From Bryobacterales bacterium (lineage in GTDB: Bacteria > Acidobacteriota > Terriglobia > Bryobacterales > Bryobacteraceae): a DNA stretch of 64,000 nucleotides. The notes under the pieces were generated by a model, which saw only the letters and a program-made list of their open reading frames with translations, was not told the DNA's origin and did no database searches. The stretch covers positions 1 to 64,000 of the forward strand of contig JAEUQC010000017.1 in NCBI GenBank assembly GCA_016789905.1. Reading direction: 5' to 3'. A program made the position numbers and the translations under genes. Below, piece after piece: positions 32,442 through 41,650 of this stretch. Every line of letters begins with the position of its first letter. Position 1 is the first letter of the stretch.

Positions 32442-34676
32442 ATGGGACCTGTAATGCCTGACCCTGGTGAGCGCATGGCAACGACCTCGAAGGTAGTCGT
32501 TGCCACCACAGTAGCCCTTTCTTTCATTTCATTCTGGCGGGGCGCCGCCATTGTACTTTCCGATCTGGCCTCAACGATGTACTACGTTGGGGGCATTACG
32601 GAGTACGCCATTGGCAAGTCGGCGCCGTGGTTCGTGCTGGCGGTGATGTTCTTCAGTTTCGCGGTGCGCTCCATCTACATGGAAAGCTGCGGGATGTTTG
32701 TGCGGGGCGGCGTGTATGTGGTGGTTCGGGATTCGATTGGGCCGTCGATGGCGAAGCTATCGGTTTCGGCGCTGGTGGTGGACTACATACTGACGGGGCC
32801 GATTTCATCGGTATCGGCGGGGCAATACCTGGGCCATTTGGTGAACGAGATGGCCGCGCTGGCGGGGCAGCCATTGCATGTGGATCCGAACGGGTTCGCG
32901 GTGTTCTTTGCGATTGTGGTGACGGCGTGGTTCTGGCGCTCAAACATTCGGGGGATCCATGAATCGTCGGGGCACGCGCTGCGGATCATGCAAGTGACGA
33001 CGGTGATGGTGGTGAGCATGCTGATCTGGTGCGCGTTCACGCTGGCGGTGCGGGGCGGGGCACCGCTTCCGCCGCTGCCGTTGCCGGAGAACTTGCGGAT
33101 GAACGAAGAGTCGCTGGGCTGGCTGCACGGGACGTTTTGGGAGCAGTTGCCGGCGGTGATGATGGTGGTGGCGTTTGGGCACTCGCTGCTGGCGATGAGC
33201 GGGTTTGAAACGCTGGCGCAGGTGTACCGGGAGATCGCCTATCCGAAGTTGAAGAACCTGCGGATAACGGCCAATATCGTATGCATTTATGCCACGTTGT
33301 CGACAGGGTTGCTGTCCATGCTGGCGGTGATGATCATTCCGGACGCGATTCGGCCTCAGTACAAAGACAACCTGCTGGGCGGGCTGGCGATGAGCCTGGA
33401 AGGGCCGCATCTGCTGAAGCTCGTGTTCCATGTGTTTGTGGTGATTATTGGCGTATTGATTCTGTCCGGGGCGGTGAACACATCGTTGATCGGAGCGAAC
33501 GGCGTGTTGAACCGGGTGGCCGAAGACGGGGTGCTGCTGAACTGGTTCCGGAAGCCACATGCGAAGTTTGGGACCACATTTCGAATTGTGAATCTGATCA
33601 CGCTGATGCAGGTGGCGACCGTACTTGGAAGCCGCGGGAACCTGTATCTATTGGGCGAGGCGTACGCGTTTGGCGTGGTGTGGAGTTTCTTTCTGAAGGG
33701 TCTTGGCGTTCTGGCGCTGCGATTCCAGCGGACCGACCAGGAGTACAAGACACCGCTGAACTTCAAGATTGGCGGGCGGGAGTGGCCTGTTGGGCTGGGG
33801 ATGACGGTGGCGGCGCTGTTCTTTGTGGCGATTGCGAATTTGTTCACGAAGAAGATAGCGACGATCTACGGGATTTCGTTCACGCTTCTTTTGTTTGGGC
33901 TGTTTTTGATATCGGAACGGGTGAACAAGCAGCGGGTGAAGGCGGGGACGAAGAAGGGGCTGGAAGAGTTTAATCTAGACCATCAGCCTCAGGTGGACGT
34001 GGCGCATTTGAAGGCTCGGCCGGGGTGCGTGCTGGTGGCGCTGCGGGACTACAACAACATGGAGCACTTGAAGAGGGTGCTGGAGAAGACGAACCTGCGG
34101 CGGCACGATGTGGTGGTGATGACGGTGCATCCGATATCGGCGGGGGCGGGCGAGTTTGAGTTGCAGGACGAACAGTTGTTCGGCGCGTATGAACAGGAAC
34201 TGTTTTCGCGGGTAGTGGCGGTGGCCGAGCGGGAGGGGAAACCGGTGGAACTGCTGGTGGTGCCGGCGAGCGATCCGTTTGGCGCGATGGTACAGGCGGC
34301 AATGACGTTGAAGGCGTCGCGGCTGGTGACGGGGATCTCGGTGCGGATGTTGAGCGATGAACTGGCGCGGAGAATCGGGCTGGCGTGGCAGCAACTGCCT
34401 GAGCCGCGGCATCCGTTTTCACTGGAGATTATCAGCCCGGACCGGAAGCCGACGTATGTGAACCTGGGACCGCATCCGCCGCGGCTGTGGCCGGAGGATG
34501 TGGACCGGCTGCATGAGATCTGGCTGACGCTGACGGAACGAGAGGGATTGGGGTCGAAGCTGCATCATCGCGACGTAGTGGGGGTGGCGTTGCGGCGGAT
34601 GGAGCAGGAGCTGGAGACGCCGGAGGAAAAGGCAGAGATATTAAAACTGATCAAGGACGAGATGGGGAGGGGGTAA
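32442..34676 (+). CDS. APC superfamily permease with C-terminal USP-like domain
   Basis: 744 residues. The first 490 residues carry about 12 membrane helices with an amino-acid/polyamine/organocation transporter look (VALSFISFWRGAAIVLSDLAS, GGVYVVVRDSIGPSMAKLS, SLLAMSGFETLAQVYREIAYPKLKNL). Residues about 525-700 are soluble: VLVALRDYNNMEHLKRVLEKT, VVVMTVHP, LLVVPASDPFGAMVQAAMTLKASRLVTGIS, resembling a universal-stress-protein domain that may bind nucleotide. The substrate is unknown. Other starts at M5 or M12 are possible. It is divergent from the CCA-adding gene. Confidence 0.82.
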   Translation: MGPVMPDPGERMATTSKVVVATTVALSFISFWRGAAIVLSDLASTMYYVGGITEYAIGKSAPWFVLAVMFFSFAVRSIYMESCGMFVRGGVYVVVRDSIGPSMAKLSVSALVVDYILTGPISSVSAGQYLGHLVNEMAALAGQPLHVDPNGFAVFFAIVVTAWFWRSNIRGIHESSGHALRIMQVTTVMVVSMLIWCAFTLAVRGGAPLPPLPLPENLRMNEESLGWLHGTFWEQLPAVMMVVAFGHSLLAMSGFETLAQVYREIAYPKLKNLRITANIVCIYATLSTGLLSMLAVMIIPDAIRPQYKDNLLGGLAMSLEGPHLLKLVFHVFVVIIGVLILSGAVNTSLIGANGVLNRVAEDGVLLNWFRKPHAKFGTTFRIVNLITLMQVATVLGSRGNLYLLGEAYAFGVVWSFFLKGLGVLALRFQRTDQEYKTPLNFKIGGREWPVGLGMTVAALFFVAIANLFTKKIATIYGISFTLLLFGLFLISERVNKQRVKAGTKKGLEEFNLDHQPQVDVAHLKARPGCVLVALRDYNNMEHLKRVLEKTNLRRHDVVVMTVHPISAGAGEFELQDEQLFGAYEQELFSRVVAVAEREGKPVELLVVPASDPFGAMVQAAMTLKASRLVTGISVRMLSDELARRIGLAWQQLPEPRHPFSLEIISPDRKPTYVNLGPHPPRLWPEDVDRLHEIWLTLTEREGLGSKLHHRDVVGVALRRMEQELETPEEKAEILKLIKDEMGRG

Positions 34677-34722
34677 CGGGAACGGATTCTGCTAGGATTT
34701 AGGCAACTGGCAGGGTTTACAG

Positions 34723-35523
34723 ATGAAGCCAAAGGTTGCCAAGCGGAACCACGTCCGTGTTTACGGGACAGGGCCGGAAGCGATGCTATTCGCGCACGGG
34801 TTCGGGTGTGATCAGACGATGTGGCGGCACGTGGCGCCGGCGTTCGCCGACCGGTACCGGGTGGTGTTGTTCGACCATGTAGGCGCGGGGAACTCCGACC
34901 TGGGGGCATGGAGCGCGGCGAAGTACGCGACGCTGGAGGGCTACGCGGCGGATGTGGTGGAGATCTGCAGGGAGTTGGGGCTGAGCGGGAGCGTGTTCGT
35001 GGGGCATTCGGTGAGCGCGATGATAGGCGTGCTGGCGGCGAAACGCGCCCCGGGGCTGTTTTCGCGGATGGTGATGGTGGGACCTTCGCCGTGCTACATC
35101 AATGACGGGGAGTACAAGGGTGGATTCGACCGGAAGGACATAGAAGAGATGCTGGGATTCCTGGATTCGAACTATCTGGGCTGGTCGGCGATGATGGCGC
35201 CAATGATAATGGGGCGTCCGGACCGTCCGGAGTTTGGGGAGGAGTTGACGAACAGTTTTTGCCGGACGGACCCTGAGATTGCGCGGCAGTTCGGGAGGGT
35301 AACGTTTTTGAGCGATTGCCGGGCGGATTTGGAGGGGATGCGCGTGCCATCGCTGTTGTTGCAGTGTTCGGAAGATGTGGTAGCGCCGCTGGCGGTGGGC
35401 GAGTACTTGCACGCGCGCCTGCCGGAAAGCACGCTGGTGGTACTGCGAGCGACGGGACATTGTCCGCAGCTAAGCGCGCCGGAAGAGGTAATCGCGGCGA
35501 TGAAGGCCTACCTCGCGGTATGA
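34723..35523 (+). CDS. RsbQ-like alpha/beta hydrolase
   Basis: 266 residues, closely resembling RsbQ of Bacillus. The catalytic triad can be read directly: S96 (VGHSVSAM), D218 (CSEDVVAP) and H246 (TGHCPQ). [19 protein letters not shown] and [14 protein letters not shown] are typical of the RsbQ/D14/KAI2 group. In Bacillus RsbQ makes or senses a small molecule needed by the PAS domain of the phosphatase RsbP. Here the stop overlaps the start of a PAS-containing hybrid kinase as ATGA, which strongly suggests the same signalling logic with a kinase as output. Confidence 0.88.
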   Translation: MKPKVAKRNHVRVYGTGPEAMLFAHGFGCDQTMWRHVAPAFADRYRVVLFDHVGAGNSDLGAWSAAKYATLEGYAADVVEICRELGLSGSVFVGHSVSAMIGVLAAKRAPGLFSRMVMVGPSPCYINDGEYKGGFDRKDIEEMLGFLDSNYLGWSAMMAPMIMGRPDRPEFGEELTNSFCRTDPEIARQFGRVTFLSDCRADLEGMRVPSLLLQCSEDVVAPLAVGEYLHARLPESTLVVLRATGHCPQLSAPEEVIAAMKAYLAV

Positions 35524-37496
35524 CGCGCGGGGGGGCGGACCTTTTTTTCGACGCGCCGTGCGGCTATCTGACGACGAAGCCCGATGGCGCTATCGAAAGG
35601 GTAAACCGTCTGATCATGCGGTGGACGGGATATACGGAGGAAGAACTGGCGGGGCGGCGATTTCAGGAACTGCTGCCGGCGGGGGCACGGATTTTTTACG
35701 AGACGCACTACGCGCCGCTGCTGCGGATGCAGGGGTATGTACACGAACTGGCGCTGGAGTTGGTGTGCAAAGACGGGACGCGGATGCCGGCGCTTGTAAA
35801 TGCAGATTTGGAAAAAGACGCCGCGGGCGGCGCGGTGCGGGCGCGGTTGGTGGTGATGAACGCGCGGGACCGGCGGCGGTACGAGGAAGAGTTATTGCAG
35901 GCCAAGCGGCGGGCCGAGGCGGCCGAGGAACGGCTGGCGATTGCGCGGGACGCGGCCGAAAAGGCGAGCCAGGCCAAGAGCGAGTTTCTGGCGAACATGA
36001 GCCACGAGATACGGACGCCGATGAATGGGGTGATCGGGTTTGCGAACCTGCTGGATTCGACGGCGATGAGCGGCGAGCAGCGGGAATATGTAACGATTAT
36101 CCGCAATTCGGCGGAAGCGCTGCTGGGAATCATCAACGATGTGTTGGACTTTTCAAAGATTGAAGCGGGGCGGCTGACGCTGGAGCGGATTCCGTTCGAT
36201 CTGCATTTGGCGGCGGTGGAGGTTTGTGAGTTGTTGCGACCGCAACTGGCGAGCGGGAAGGTGGAACTTGTGCTGGACTGGGAGCCAGGGACGCCGGAAT
36301 GGGTGATGGGGGACGCGGGGCGGACGCGGCAGATCCTGTTAAACCTTACGGGGAACGCTGTGAAGTTCACGGCGCATGGGTTTGTGGAGATGCGAGTGTG
36401 TTTAGAGGGTGAGCGGATGCGAGTGACGGTGCGCGACTCCGGGATTGGGATTCCCGAGGAAAAGCAGGCGCAACTGTTCGGGAAGTTCGCGCAAGGAGAC
36501 GCGTCAACGACGCGAAGGTTCGGAGGGACAGGGCTGGGGCTGGCGATCACTCGACAGCTAGTGGAGGCGATGGGCGGGGAGATCGGATTTACGAGCGAGG
36601 CGGGGAAGGGATCGGTGTTTTGGTTTTTGCTGCCATACGAAGCGGCTGAATTTGAGGCGCCGGCAGCGAAGGGCGCGGTGGAAACGGTAGAACGATTGCG
36701 CGTGCTGGTGGTTGATGATTTGGAGCTGAACCGGGCGATGCTGGAGCGGCAGTTGGGAATGTGGGGGTGCGAATACGAGAGCACGGGAAGGGCGGCGGAG
36801 GCGTTAGAGCGGATACGGACAGCCCAAGAGCGGGGGGCGCCATTCGATGTGGCGCTGCTGGATTTTTTGATGCCTGAAATGGACGGGGAGACGCTTGGGC
36901 GAAGGATATTGGAAGACCAGGCGCCGGGAGGGCCGGCGCTGATTCTTCTGAGTTCGTGGAGGATGGAGAGCGAGGAAGTGGCAAGGCTGATGGAAGCCGG
37001 GTTCGCGGAGGTGTTGTTGAAACCGGTGGTGCGGCCGGGGCACCTGCTGGCGGCGTTGCGACGGGCGACGGGGGTGGCGGTGGCACCGATGGCGGAAGGG
37101 GCATTGCCGACAGCGGCGACCGTATCGATTTCGTACCGGGTGTTGCTGGTGGAGGACAACGCCGTGAACCAGAAGCTGGCGATGCACATGCTGACGCGGC
37201 TGGGGTGCGAAGTGGAGACGGCGGAGTACGGTGAGGAGGGCGTGCGGAAGGCGCGCAGGGGGCGTTACGACTTGATCTATATGGACTGCCAGATGCCTGT
37301 GCTAGATGGATTCGCGGCGACGCGAAGGCTTCGGGCGCTGGGAGAGACGACACCCATTGTGGCTTTAACTGCAAACGCGGTGGCCGGGGACCGGGAGCGA
37401 TGTCTGGAAGCGGGGATGGACGACTATGTATCGAAACCAGTGAAGGCTTCCGAACTTGCGCGAACGCTGCAGTTGTGGACTGGCGGGGGCGTGTAA
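35520..37496 (+). CDS. PAS hybrid histidine kinase with two receiver domains
   Basis: 658 residues. PAS domain at about 7-118 ([21 protein letters not shown]), coiled linker 119-150, HisKA with the phosphorylated H161 ([15 protein letters not shown]), HATPase_c with [19 protein letters not shown] and [15 protein letters not shown], a first receiver with [11 protein letters not shown] and the Asp in [11 protein letters not shown], and a second receiver with [13 protein letters not shown] and [11 protein letters not shown]. No membrane helix, so it is a cytosolic sensor. The ATG overlaps the RsbQ-like stop. The frame is open 68 codons upstream, but the PAS N-terminus fits this start. No phosphotransfer or output protein is adjacent. 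Confidence 0.9.
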   Translation: MTRGGADLFFDAPCGYLTTKPDGAIERVNRLIMRWTGYTEEELAGRRFQELLPAGARIFYETHYAPLLRMQGYVHELALELVCKDGTRMPALVNADLEKDAAGGAVRARLVVMNARDRRRYEEELLQAKRRAEAAEERLAIARDAAEKASQAKSEFLANMSHEIRTPMNGVIGFANLLDSTAMSGEQREYVTIIRNSAEALLGIINDVLDFSKIEAGRLTLERIPFDLHLAAVEVCELLRPQLASGKVELVLDWEPGTPEWVMGDAGRTRQILLNLTGNAVKFTAHGFVEMRVCLEGERMRVTVRDSGIGIPEEKQAQLFGKFAQGDASTTRRFGGTGLGLAITRQLVEAMGGEIGFTSEAGKGSVFWFLLPYEAAEFEAPAAKGAVETVERLRVLVVDDLELNRAMLERQLGMWGCEYESTGRAAEALERIRTAQERGAPFDVALLDFLMPEMDGETLGRRILEDQAPGGPALILLSSWRMESEEVARLMEAGFAEVLLKPVVRPGHLLAALRRATGVAVAPMAEGALPTAATVSISYRVLLVEDNAVNQKLAMHMLTRLGCEVETAEYGEEGVRKARRGRYDLIYMDCQMPVLDGFAATRRLRALGETTPIVALTANAVAGDRERCLEAGMDDYVSKPVKASELARTLQLWTGGGV

Positions 37497-37498
37497 GG

Positions 37499-37723
37499 TT
37501 AGCTTTTCTGCGATTTTTCGGCTTCCGCGGCCAGTTGCATGAGTTTGAGCTCGCGCTTGGTGGGCGGGACGACACAATCGGTGAAGTCGTGTTCTTTATA
37601 GCAGGAGCAGCAACGGACTTTGGCGGGCTTTTCTTCGAGCAAAGAGACGATGGCGTGGTTGGTGAGCCGTTTACATTTCACACAATAATCGTCAATGATG
37701 TCGCCTAATCTGACCTCACGCAT
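37499..37723 (-). CDS. 74-residue zinc-ribbon protein
   Basis: MREVRLGDIIDDYCVKCKRL, then a CCSCYK pair about 27 residues later: a four-cysteine zinc ribbon of about 45 residues, followed by a charged Lys/Glu-rich tail. It may bind nucleic acid or protein. I cannot name the family. Its start overlaps the end of the chromate transporter gene by 8 bases, so it is the third gene of that unit. Confidence 0.65.
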   Translation of the reverse strand: MREVRLGDIIDDYCVKCKRLTNHAIVSLLEEKPAKVRCCSCYKEHDFTDCVVPPTKRELKLMQLAAEAEKSQKS

Positions 37724-38264
37724 GCAAACGAGAGTATACCATTTCGATCCCCGCGAGGGCTCCGAGAATGGCAAGGAGTCCTGTAGCTGCCAGGACCCAG
37801 ATGGTTTCCACTCTGCGGGATAGGAAGGCGGCGAGGGCGCCGGAGGCGAGGACCGCGGGGAACCAGGAGGTGATGGCGGATTGGGCGATGGGCCAACTAT
37901 TGGCGAGCATGAGGCCGGCGGCGGCGGCGGTGAGGCCCTGGATGGCGCCGCGCCAGCGAGGATGGCTGGTACGGCCTTGGAGCAAGCGAAGGAAAAGAAT
38001 GGCAAGGAAGGCGGGGGTGATCATGGCGAGATAGCCGGCGGCGGCGCCGGCGGGTCCGGCGACGTAGTGGCCCACACAGATGACGAATGCGCCATTGGGG
38101 CCGGGGCCCATGCGGGAGATGGCGACGGCGGAGGAGAGCTGGCCGTCGGAGATGGCGTGGCGGGCGACAACGAGATCCTGGCGAACGGAGGGGAGCGAGG
38201 TGCCGCCGGAAAAGGAGGTGAGAGTGGCCTTGAGAAGCAGCAAATAGAGGGTGACGATTGTCAT
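37716..38264 (-). CDS. Chromate transporter, C-terminal-type half (ChrA family)
   Basis: 182 residues with about five hydrophobic segments. The signature FSGGTSLPSVRQDLV, then MGPGPNGAFVICVGHYVAG, marks one half of the CHR family. In the short-chain branch two half-length proteins work together to move chromate or sulfate-like anions. Its ATG overlaps the TGA of the other half as ATGA, so the pair is made together. Confidence 0.85.
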   Translation of the reverse strand: MTIVTLYLLLLKATLTSFSGGTSLPSVRQDLVVARHAISDGQLSSAVAISRMGPGPNGAFVICVGHYVAGPAGAAAGYLAMITPAFLAILFLRLLQGRTSHPRWRGAIQGLTAAAAGLMLANSWPIAQSAITSWFPAVLASGALAAFLSRRVETIWVLAATGLLAILGALAGIEMVYSRLHA

Positions 38265-38788
38265 TTGGGCGGGAAGCAGGCACCGATGGCGGCGGCGGTG
38301 AGCAGGATGGTGATGGGGCTGGCAAGGCTTGCCAGGCCAGCGCAAAGCGCGGCGGCGAACAGGAAGAGGGCGAGCGGGTTTTTCCGGAAGGGCTGGAGGA
38401 GTTGCCAGGCGCTGGAGGCGATGAGAGCGACGACGGCGGCCATGGCGCCGGCCATAGCGGTGGCGACCCACTTGTTGGTGCTCCAGGTGGCGAAGAAGAG
38501 CGTCATTAACCAGATGACAATGGCGGCGGGGAGACTGGCGGCAACGACGGCGACGAGGCCGCCGATGGGGCCCCGGACGCGGGTGGCGGTGGCGGCGATG
38601 AAGGCGAGGATATTCGTGCCGGGGGTGAGGCGGGCAATGCTGTAGAGCAGGCCGAAATCTTCGGGCGGGAGCCAGCGGCGTTCGGAGATGACCCGGCGCT
38701 GGAGTTCGGCGATCATCGGCTGGCCACCGCCGAGCGTGAGATTGCCGGCACGGACGAATTCGGAGAGGAATTGCGGCCAAGGGACCAT
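38261..38788 (-). CDS. Chromate transporter, N-terminal-type half (ChrA family)
   Basis: 175 residues with about five hydrophobic segments. LTLGGGQPMIAELQRRVI and LLYSIARLTPGTNILAFIAA are the CHR motifs of the partner half. Short-chain CHR pairs function as heterodimers in the inner membrane. Divergent from the HlyD adaptor by 29 bases. Confidence 0.85.
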   Translation of the reverse strand: MVPWPQFLSEFVRAGNLTLGGGQPMIAELQRRVISERRWLPPEDFGLLYSIARLTPGTNILAFIAATATRVRGPIGGLVAVVAASLPAAIVIWLMTLFFATWSTNKWVATAMAGAMAAVVALIASSAWQLLQPFRKNPLALFLFAAALCAGLASLASPITILLTAAAIGACFPPK

Positions 38789-38817
38789 GGTTTACGCGCC
38801 TACTGTACCATGGGGTG

Positions 38818-39813
38818 ATGCGCGGCAAATGGCTGTTGTTCGGCGGCATCGTGGTGTTTCTGGCGGCGGCCGCGGGGGCGTACAACTACTGGAAACGAAC
38901 GCAGCCGGCGGCGCCCGCGCCGGTGGTTGCGGCGCCGGTGGTGGTGGAGCCGACGGGCGAGTTGAGCCTGCAAGGGAAGGTGGAGGCCCGGGAAGTGGTT
39001 GGGGTGCAGGCGCCAAGCGACGGGACGATTGCCGAGTATCTGGTGATTGTAGGGGAAGAGGTTTTTGAGGGGCAACTGATTGCGCGGATTGCGAATCCGT
39101 CGTTACAGAACGCGCAGGACAAGGCGAAAGAGGACGCCGAGCGGGCGCAGGAACGGGTGAACACGCTGGAAAGCCAGATGCTGGCGGCGCGGCTGGATGC
39201 GTCGCGCGTGCAAGCGGAAATGGCGCGGGTGCAGGACGACTTTGCGAGGACCGAACGAGTGGCGCGGCGGCAGGAAGCGCTTCATGCGCAGGGGGCGACG
39301 CCGCGGCTGACCTTTGAGAAGGCGCAGAAAGAGTATGCGACGGCAAAGGCGGAATTCGAGAATGCGACGGCGCGGGCGAAGGGGAGCGAGGCGAGGGTGG
39401 CTTCGTTGACCAAGGACATCGAGGCGGCGAAAAAGACGCTGGAAGAGAAGAACGCGGAAATGGAGGAGGCCGACAGCAATTTGCAGGCGACGCAGATTCA
39501 CGCGCCCGTGGATGGAGTGATTCTGGAAAGGAAGGGCGAGGCGGGAACCGAGGTGAAGCTGGGCGAAGACGGGGTTTTCCAGATAGGCACCGACCTGGGG
39601 CAACTGCAGGTGGTGCTGGAACCGGAGCCAACGGTGCTGAAGAAACTGCAGGCGGGGATGGGGGCGCTGGTGATTTTGGCGGAGTTCGCGGCGGAGCCGT
39701 TGAACGCGGAGATTAGCCGGATTGAAGATGGCAAGGTGTATGTACTGTTTGGGAGCCCGGATCCGGCGATTAAGCCCGGGGTGACGGCGCAGGTGCGAAT
39801 TCGGCTGCCTTGA
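38818..39813 (+). CDS. HlyD-family periplasmic adaptor protein
   Basis: 331 residues with an N-terminal membrane anchor (WLLFGGIVVFLAAAAGAYNYW), a biotinyl-lipoyl half-motif (GVQAPSDGTIAEYLVIVGEEV), a long coiled-coil hairpin (about 90-220, rich in Ala, Glu, Lys and Arg), and the second lipoyl half (IHAPVDGVILERKGEAGTEV). It should bridge an inner-membrane transporter to an outer-membrane channel. No transporter gene is adjacent, which is unusual; the partner must lie elsewhere. A GTG at 38815 would add one residue. Confidence 0.82.
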   Translation: MRGKWLLFGGIVVFLAAAAGAYNYWKRTQPAAPAPVVAAPVVVEPTGELSLQGKVEAREVVGVQAPSDGTIAEYLVIVGEEVFEGQLIARIANPSLQNAQDKAKEDAERAQERVNTLESQMLAARLDASRVQAEMARVQDDFARTERVARRQEALHAQGATPRLTFEKAQKEYATAKAEFENATARAKGSEARVASLTKDIEAAKKTLEEKNAEMEEADSNLQATQIHAPVDGVILERKGEAGTEVKLGEDGVFQIGTDLGQLQVVLEPEPTVLKKLQAGMGALVILAEFAAEPLNAEISRIEDGKVYVLFGSPDPAIKPGVTAQVRIRLP

Positions 39814-39825
39814 TACGATAGCAGC

Positions 39826-41343
39826 ATGGAATTTCTGTTCAATAGCCTGGTGGAATTGATTACCCAGACGGCAACGAATTTGCCGCCGGATGTGCGCGCG
39901 GCGATGGGCCACGTGCTGGACGAGGAAAAGCCGGATACGCAGGCTGGCCAGGCGTTGAGCATCATCGCGAACAACATCGACATGGCCGCCAGCGATGAGC
40001 AGCCGATTTGCCAAGACACGGGGATGCCGACGTTCCTGGTTCACACGCCGGTTGGGGTGAACCAGATTCATTTGAAGAAAGTGATTCGAGAGGCCGTGGC
40101 GGAGGCGACGCGGCGGGGGAAACTGCGGCCGAATTCGGTGGACTCGCTGACGGGGAAGAATTCGGGCGACAATTTGGGGCACGAAACGCCGGTGATCCAT
40201 TGCGAGCAGTGGGAATCGGATGAGATTGAAGTGAAGCTGGTGCTGAAGGGCGGGGGCTGCGAGAACAAGAATATTCAGTATTCGCTGCCGGCGGATTTGG
40301 AACATGTAGGCAAGGCTGGGCGGAACCTGGAGGGCGTGAAGAAGTGTCTGCTTCATGCCGTGTGGCAGGCGCAGGGGCAGGGCTGCGCGCCGGGGGCGCT
40401 GGGCGTTTGCATTGGCAGCGACCGGGGGCATGGGTATTTCCTGGCGAAGGAACAACTGTTCCGGACGCTGGACGATGTGAATCCGAATCCGGTGCTGGCC
40501 GAACTGGAAGCGGCGGTGATGAAAGAGGCGAATGAGATCGGCGTGGGGGCGATGGGGTTTGGCGGGGGAGCGTCATCGTTGATCGGGTGCAAGATCACGG
40601 CGGCAAACCGGCTGCCGGCGTCGTTTTTTGTGAGTGTTGCCTACGATTGCTGGGCGTTCCGGCGGCTGGGCGTGCGGCTAGACGCGAGTTCAGGCGCGAT
40701 TACATCGTGGCTGTACCGGGAACCGGAACGGCCGGTGACGAAGATGGCACGGAGCGAAGGGTTCCCGCTGACGGGCAGGGAAGTGGTGCTGACGCCGCCG
40801 CTGACGGCGGAGGCGATGCGGCAGTTGAAGGTTGGGGATGTGGTGATTATCAAGGGCGACATGTACACGGGGCGTGATGCGGTTCATGCGCACCTGATGC
40901 ACAATCCGCCGCCGGTGGATTTGAACGGAGCGGTGTTGTACCACTGCGGGCCGGTGATGTTGAAGCAAGGCGAAGAGTGGTTCGTGAAGGCGGCTGGGCC
41001 GACGACCTCATCGCGTGAGGAGCCCTATCAAGCCGAGGTATTGCGACGGTATGGAGTGAAGGCGGTGATTGGGAAAGGCGGGATGGGAAAGAAGACGCTG
41101 GCTGGGCTGCAGGAGTGCGGTGCGGTGTATTTGAACGGCATTGGCGGGGCGGCGCAGTATTATGCGCGCACCATTAAGAAAGTGCTGGATGTGAACTGGA
41201 TGGAGTTTGGTATTCCGGAAGCGATGTGGCATTTGCAGGTGGATGGGTTTGTGGCGATTGTGACGATGGACGCGCACGGGAACAGTCTGCACGCGGAAAT
41301 TGAAGCGGAAACTGGCGAGAAGCTTGCGGGTCTGATAAAATAG
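39826..41343 (+). CDS. Class I fumarate hydratase
   Basis: 505-residue iron-sulfur fumarase, with alpha and beta parts fused. Cluster cysteines appear in QPICQDTGMPTF (C62), KGGGCENKN and GCAPGALGVCIGSDRGHGY; the beta domain has VVIIKGDMYTGRDAVH, LYHCGPV and VIGKGGMGKKT. It interconverts fumarate and malate in the TCA cycle and would be oxygen-sensitive. It starts 12 bases after the HlyD gene and is followed by tRNA-Phe. Confidence 0.92.
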   Translation: MEFLFNSLVELITQTATNLPPDVRAAMGHVLDEEKPDTQAGQALSIIANNIDMAASDEQPICQDTGMPTFLVHTPVGVNQIHLKKVIREAVAEATRRGKLRPNSVDSLTGKNSGDNLGHETPVIHCEQWESDEIEVKLVLKGGGCENKNIQYSLPADLEHVGKAGRNLEGVKKCLLHAVWQAQGQGCAPGALGVCIGSDRGHGYFLAKEQLFRTLDDVNPNPVLAELEAAVMKEANEIGVGAMGFGGGASSLIGCKITAANRLPASFFVSVAYDCWAFRRLGVRLDASSGAITSWLYREPERPVTKMARSEGFPLTGREVVLTPPLTAEAMRQLKVGDVVIIKGDMYTGRDAVHAHLMHNPPPVDLNGAVLYHCGPVMLKQGEEWFVKAAGPTTSSREEPYQAEVLRRYGVKAVIGKGGMGKKTLAGLQECGAVYLNGIGGAAQYYARTIKKVLDVNWMEFGIPEAMWHLQVDGFVAIVTMDAHGNSLHAEIEAETGEKLAGLIK

Positions 41344-41353
41344 AAAAGTTCGT

Positions 41354-41429
<76 letters not shown>

Positions 41430-41450
41430 ATACAATTGAGCGTTTTTGAA

Positions 41451-41482
41451 GAACGGCGGCCTTTATGGCCGCCGTTCTTTTT
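41451..41482 (+). terminator. Rho-independent terminator after tRNA-Phe
   Basis: A perfect 11-bp stem, GAACGGCGGCC and GGCCGCCGTTC, with a TTTAT loop, followed by TTTTT. It ends the fumarase/tRNA transcript. It is the clearest intrinsic terminator that I noticed in the window. Confidence 0.95.
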
Positions 41483-41650
41483 GTCTATGGGCGGACGGCG
41501 CCTGTAGAAGGCCTTGCTAACTTATTCAAGGTAAAGGAGTTTTAACGGTTCGTTTCTTGTAACGTGTACCCCAGCCCGGTAACATTGGCGCTGGTCTTAG
41601 CGTCTGGTTGCATACGAAGTTTAGGTAGACGGATTAGAAAAGGGGCTTCT

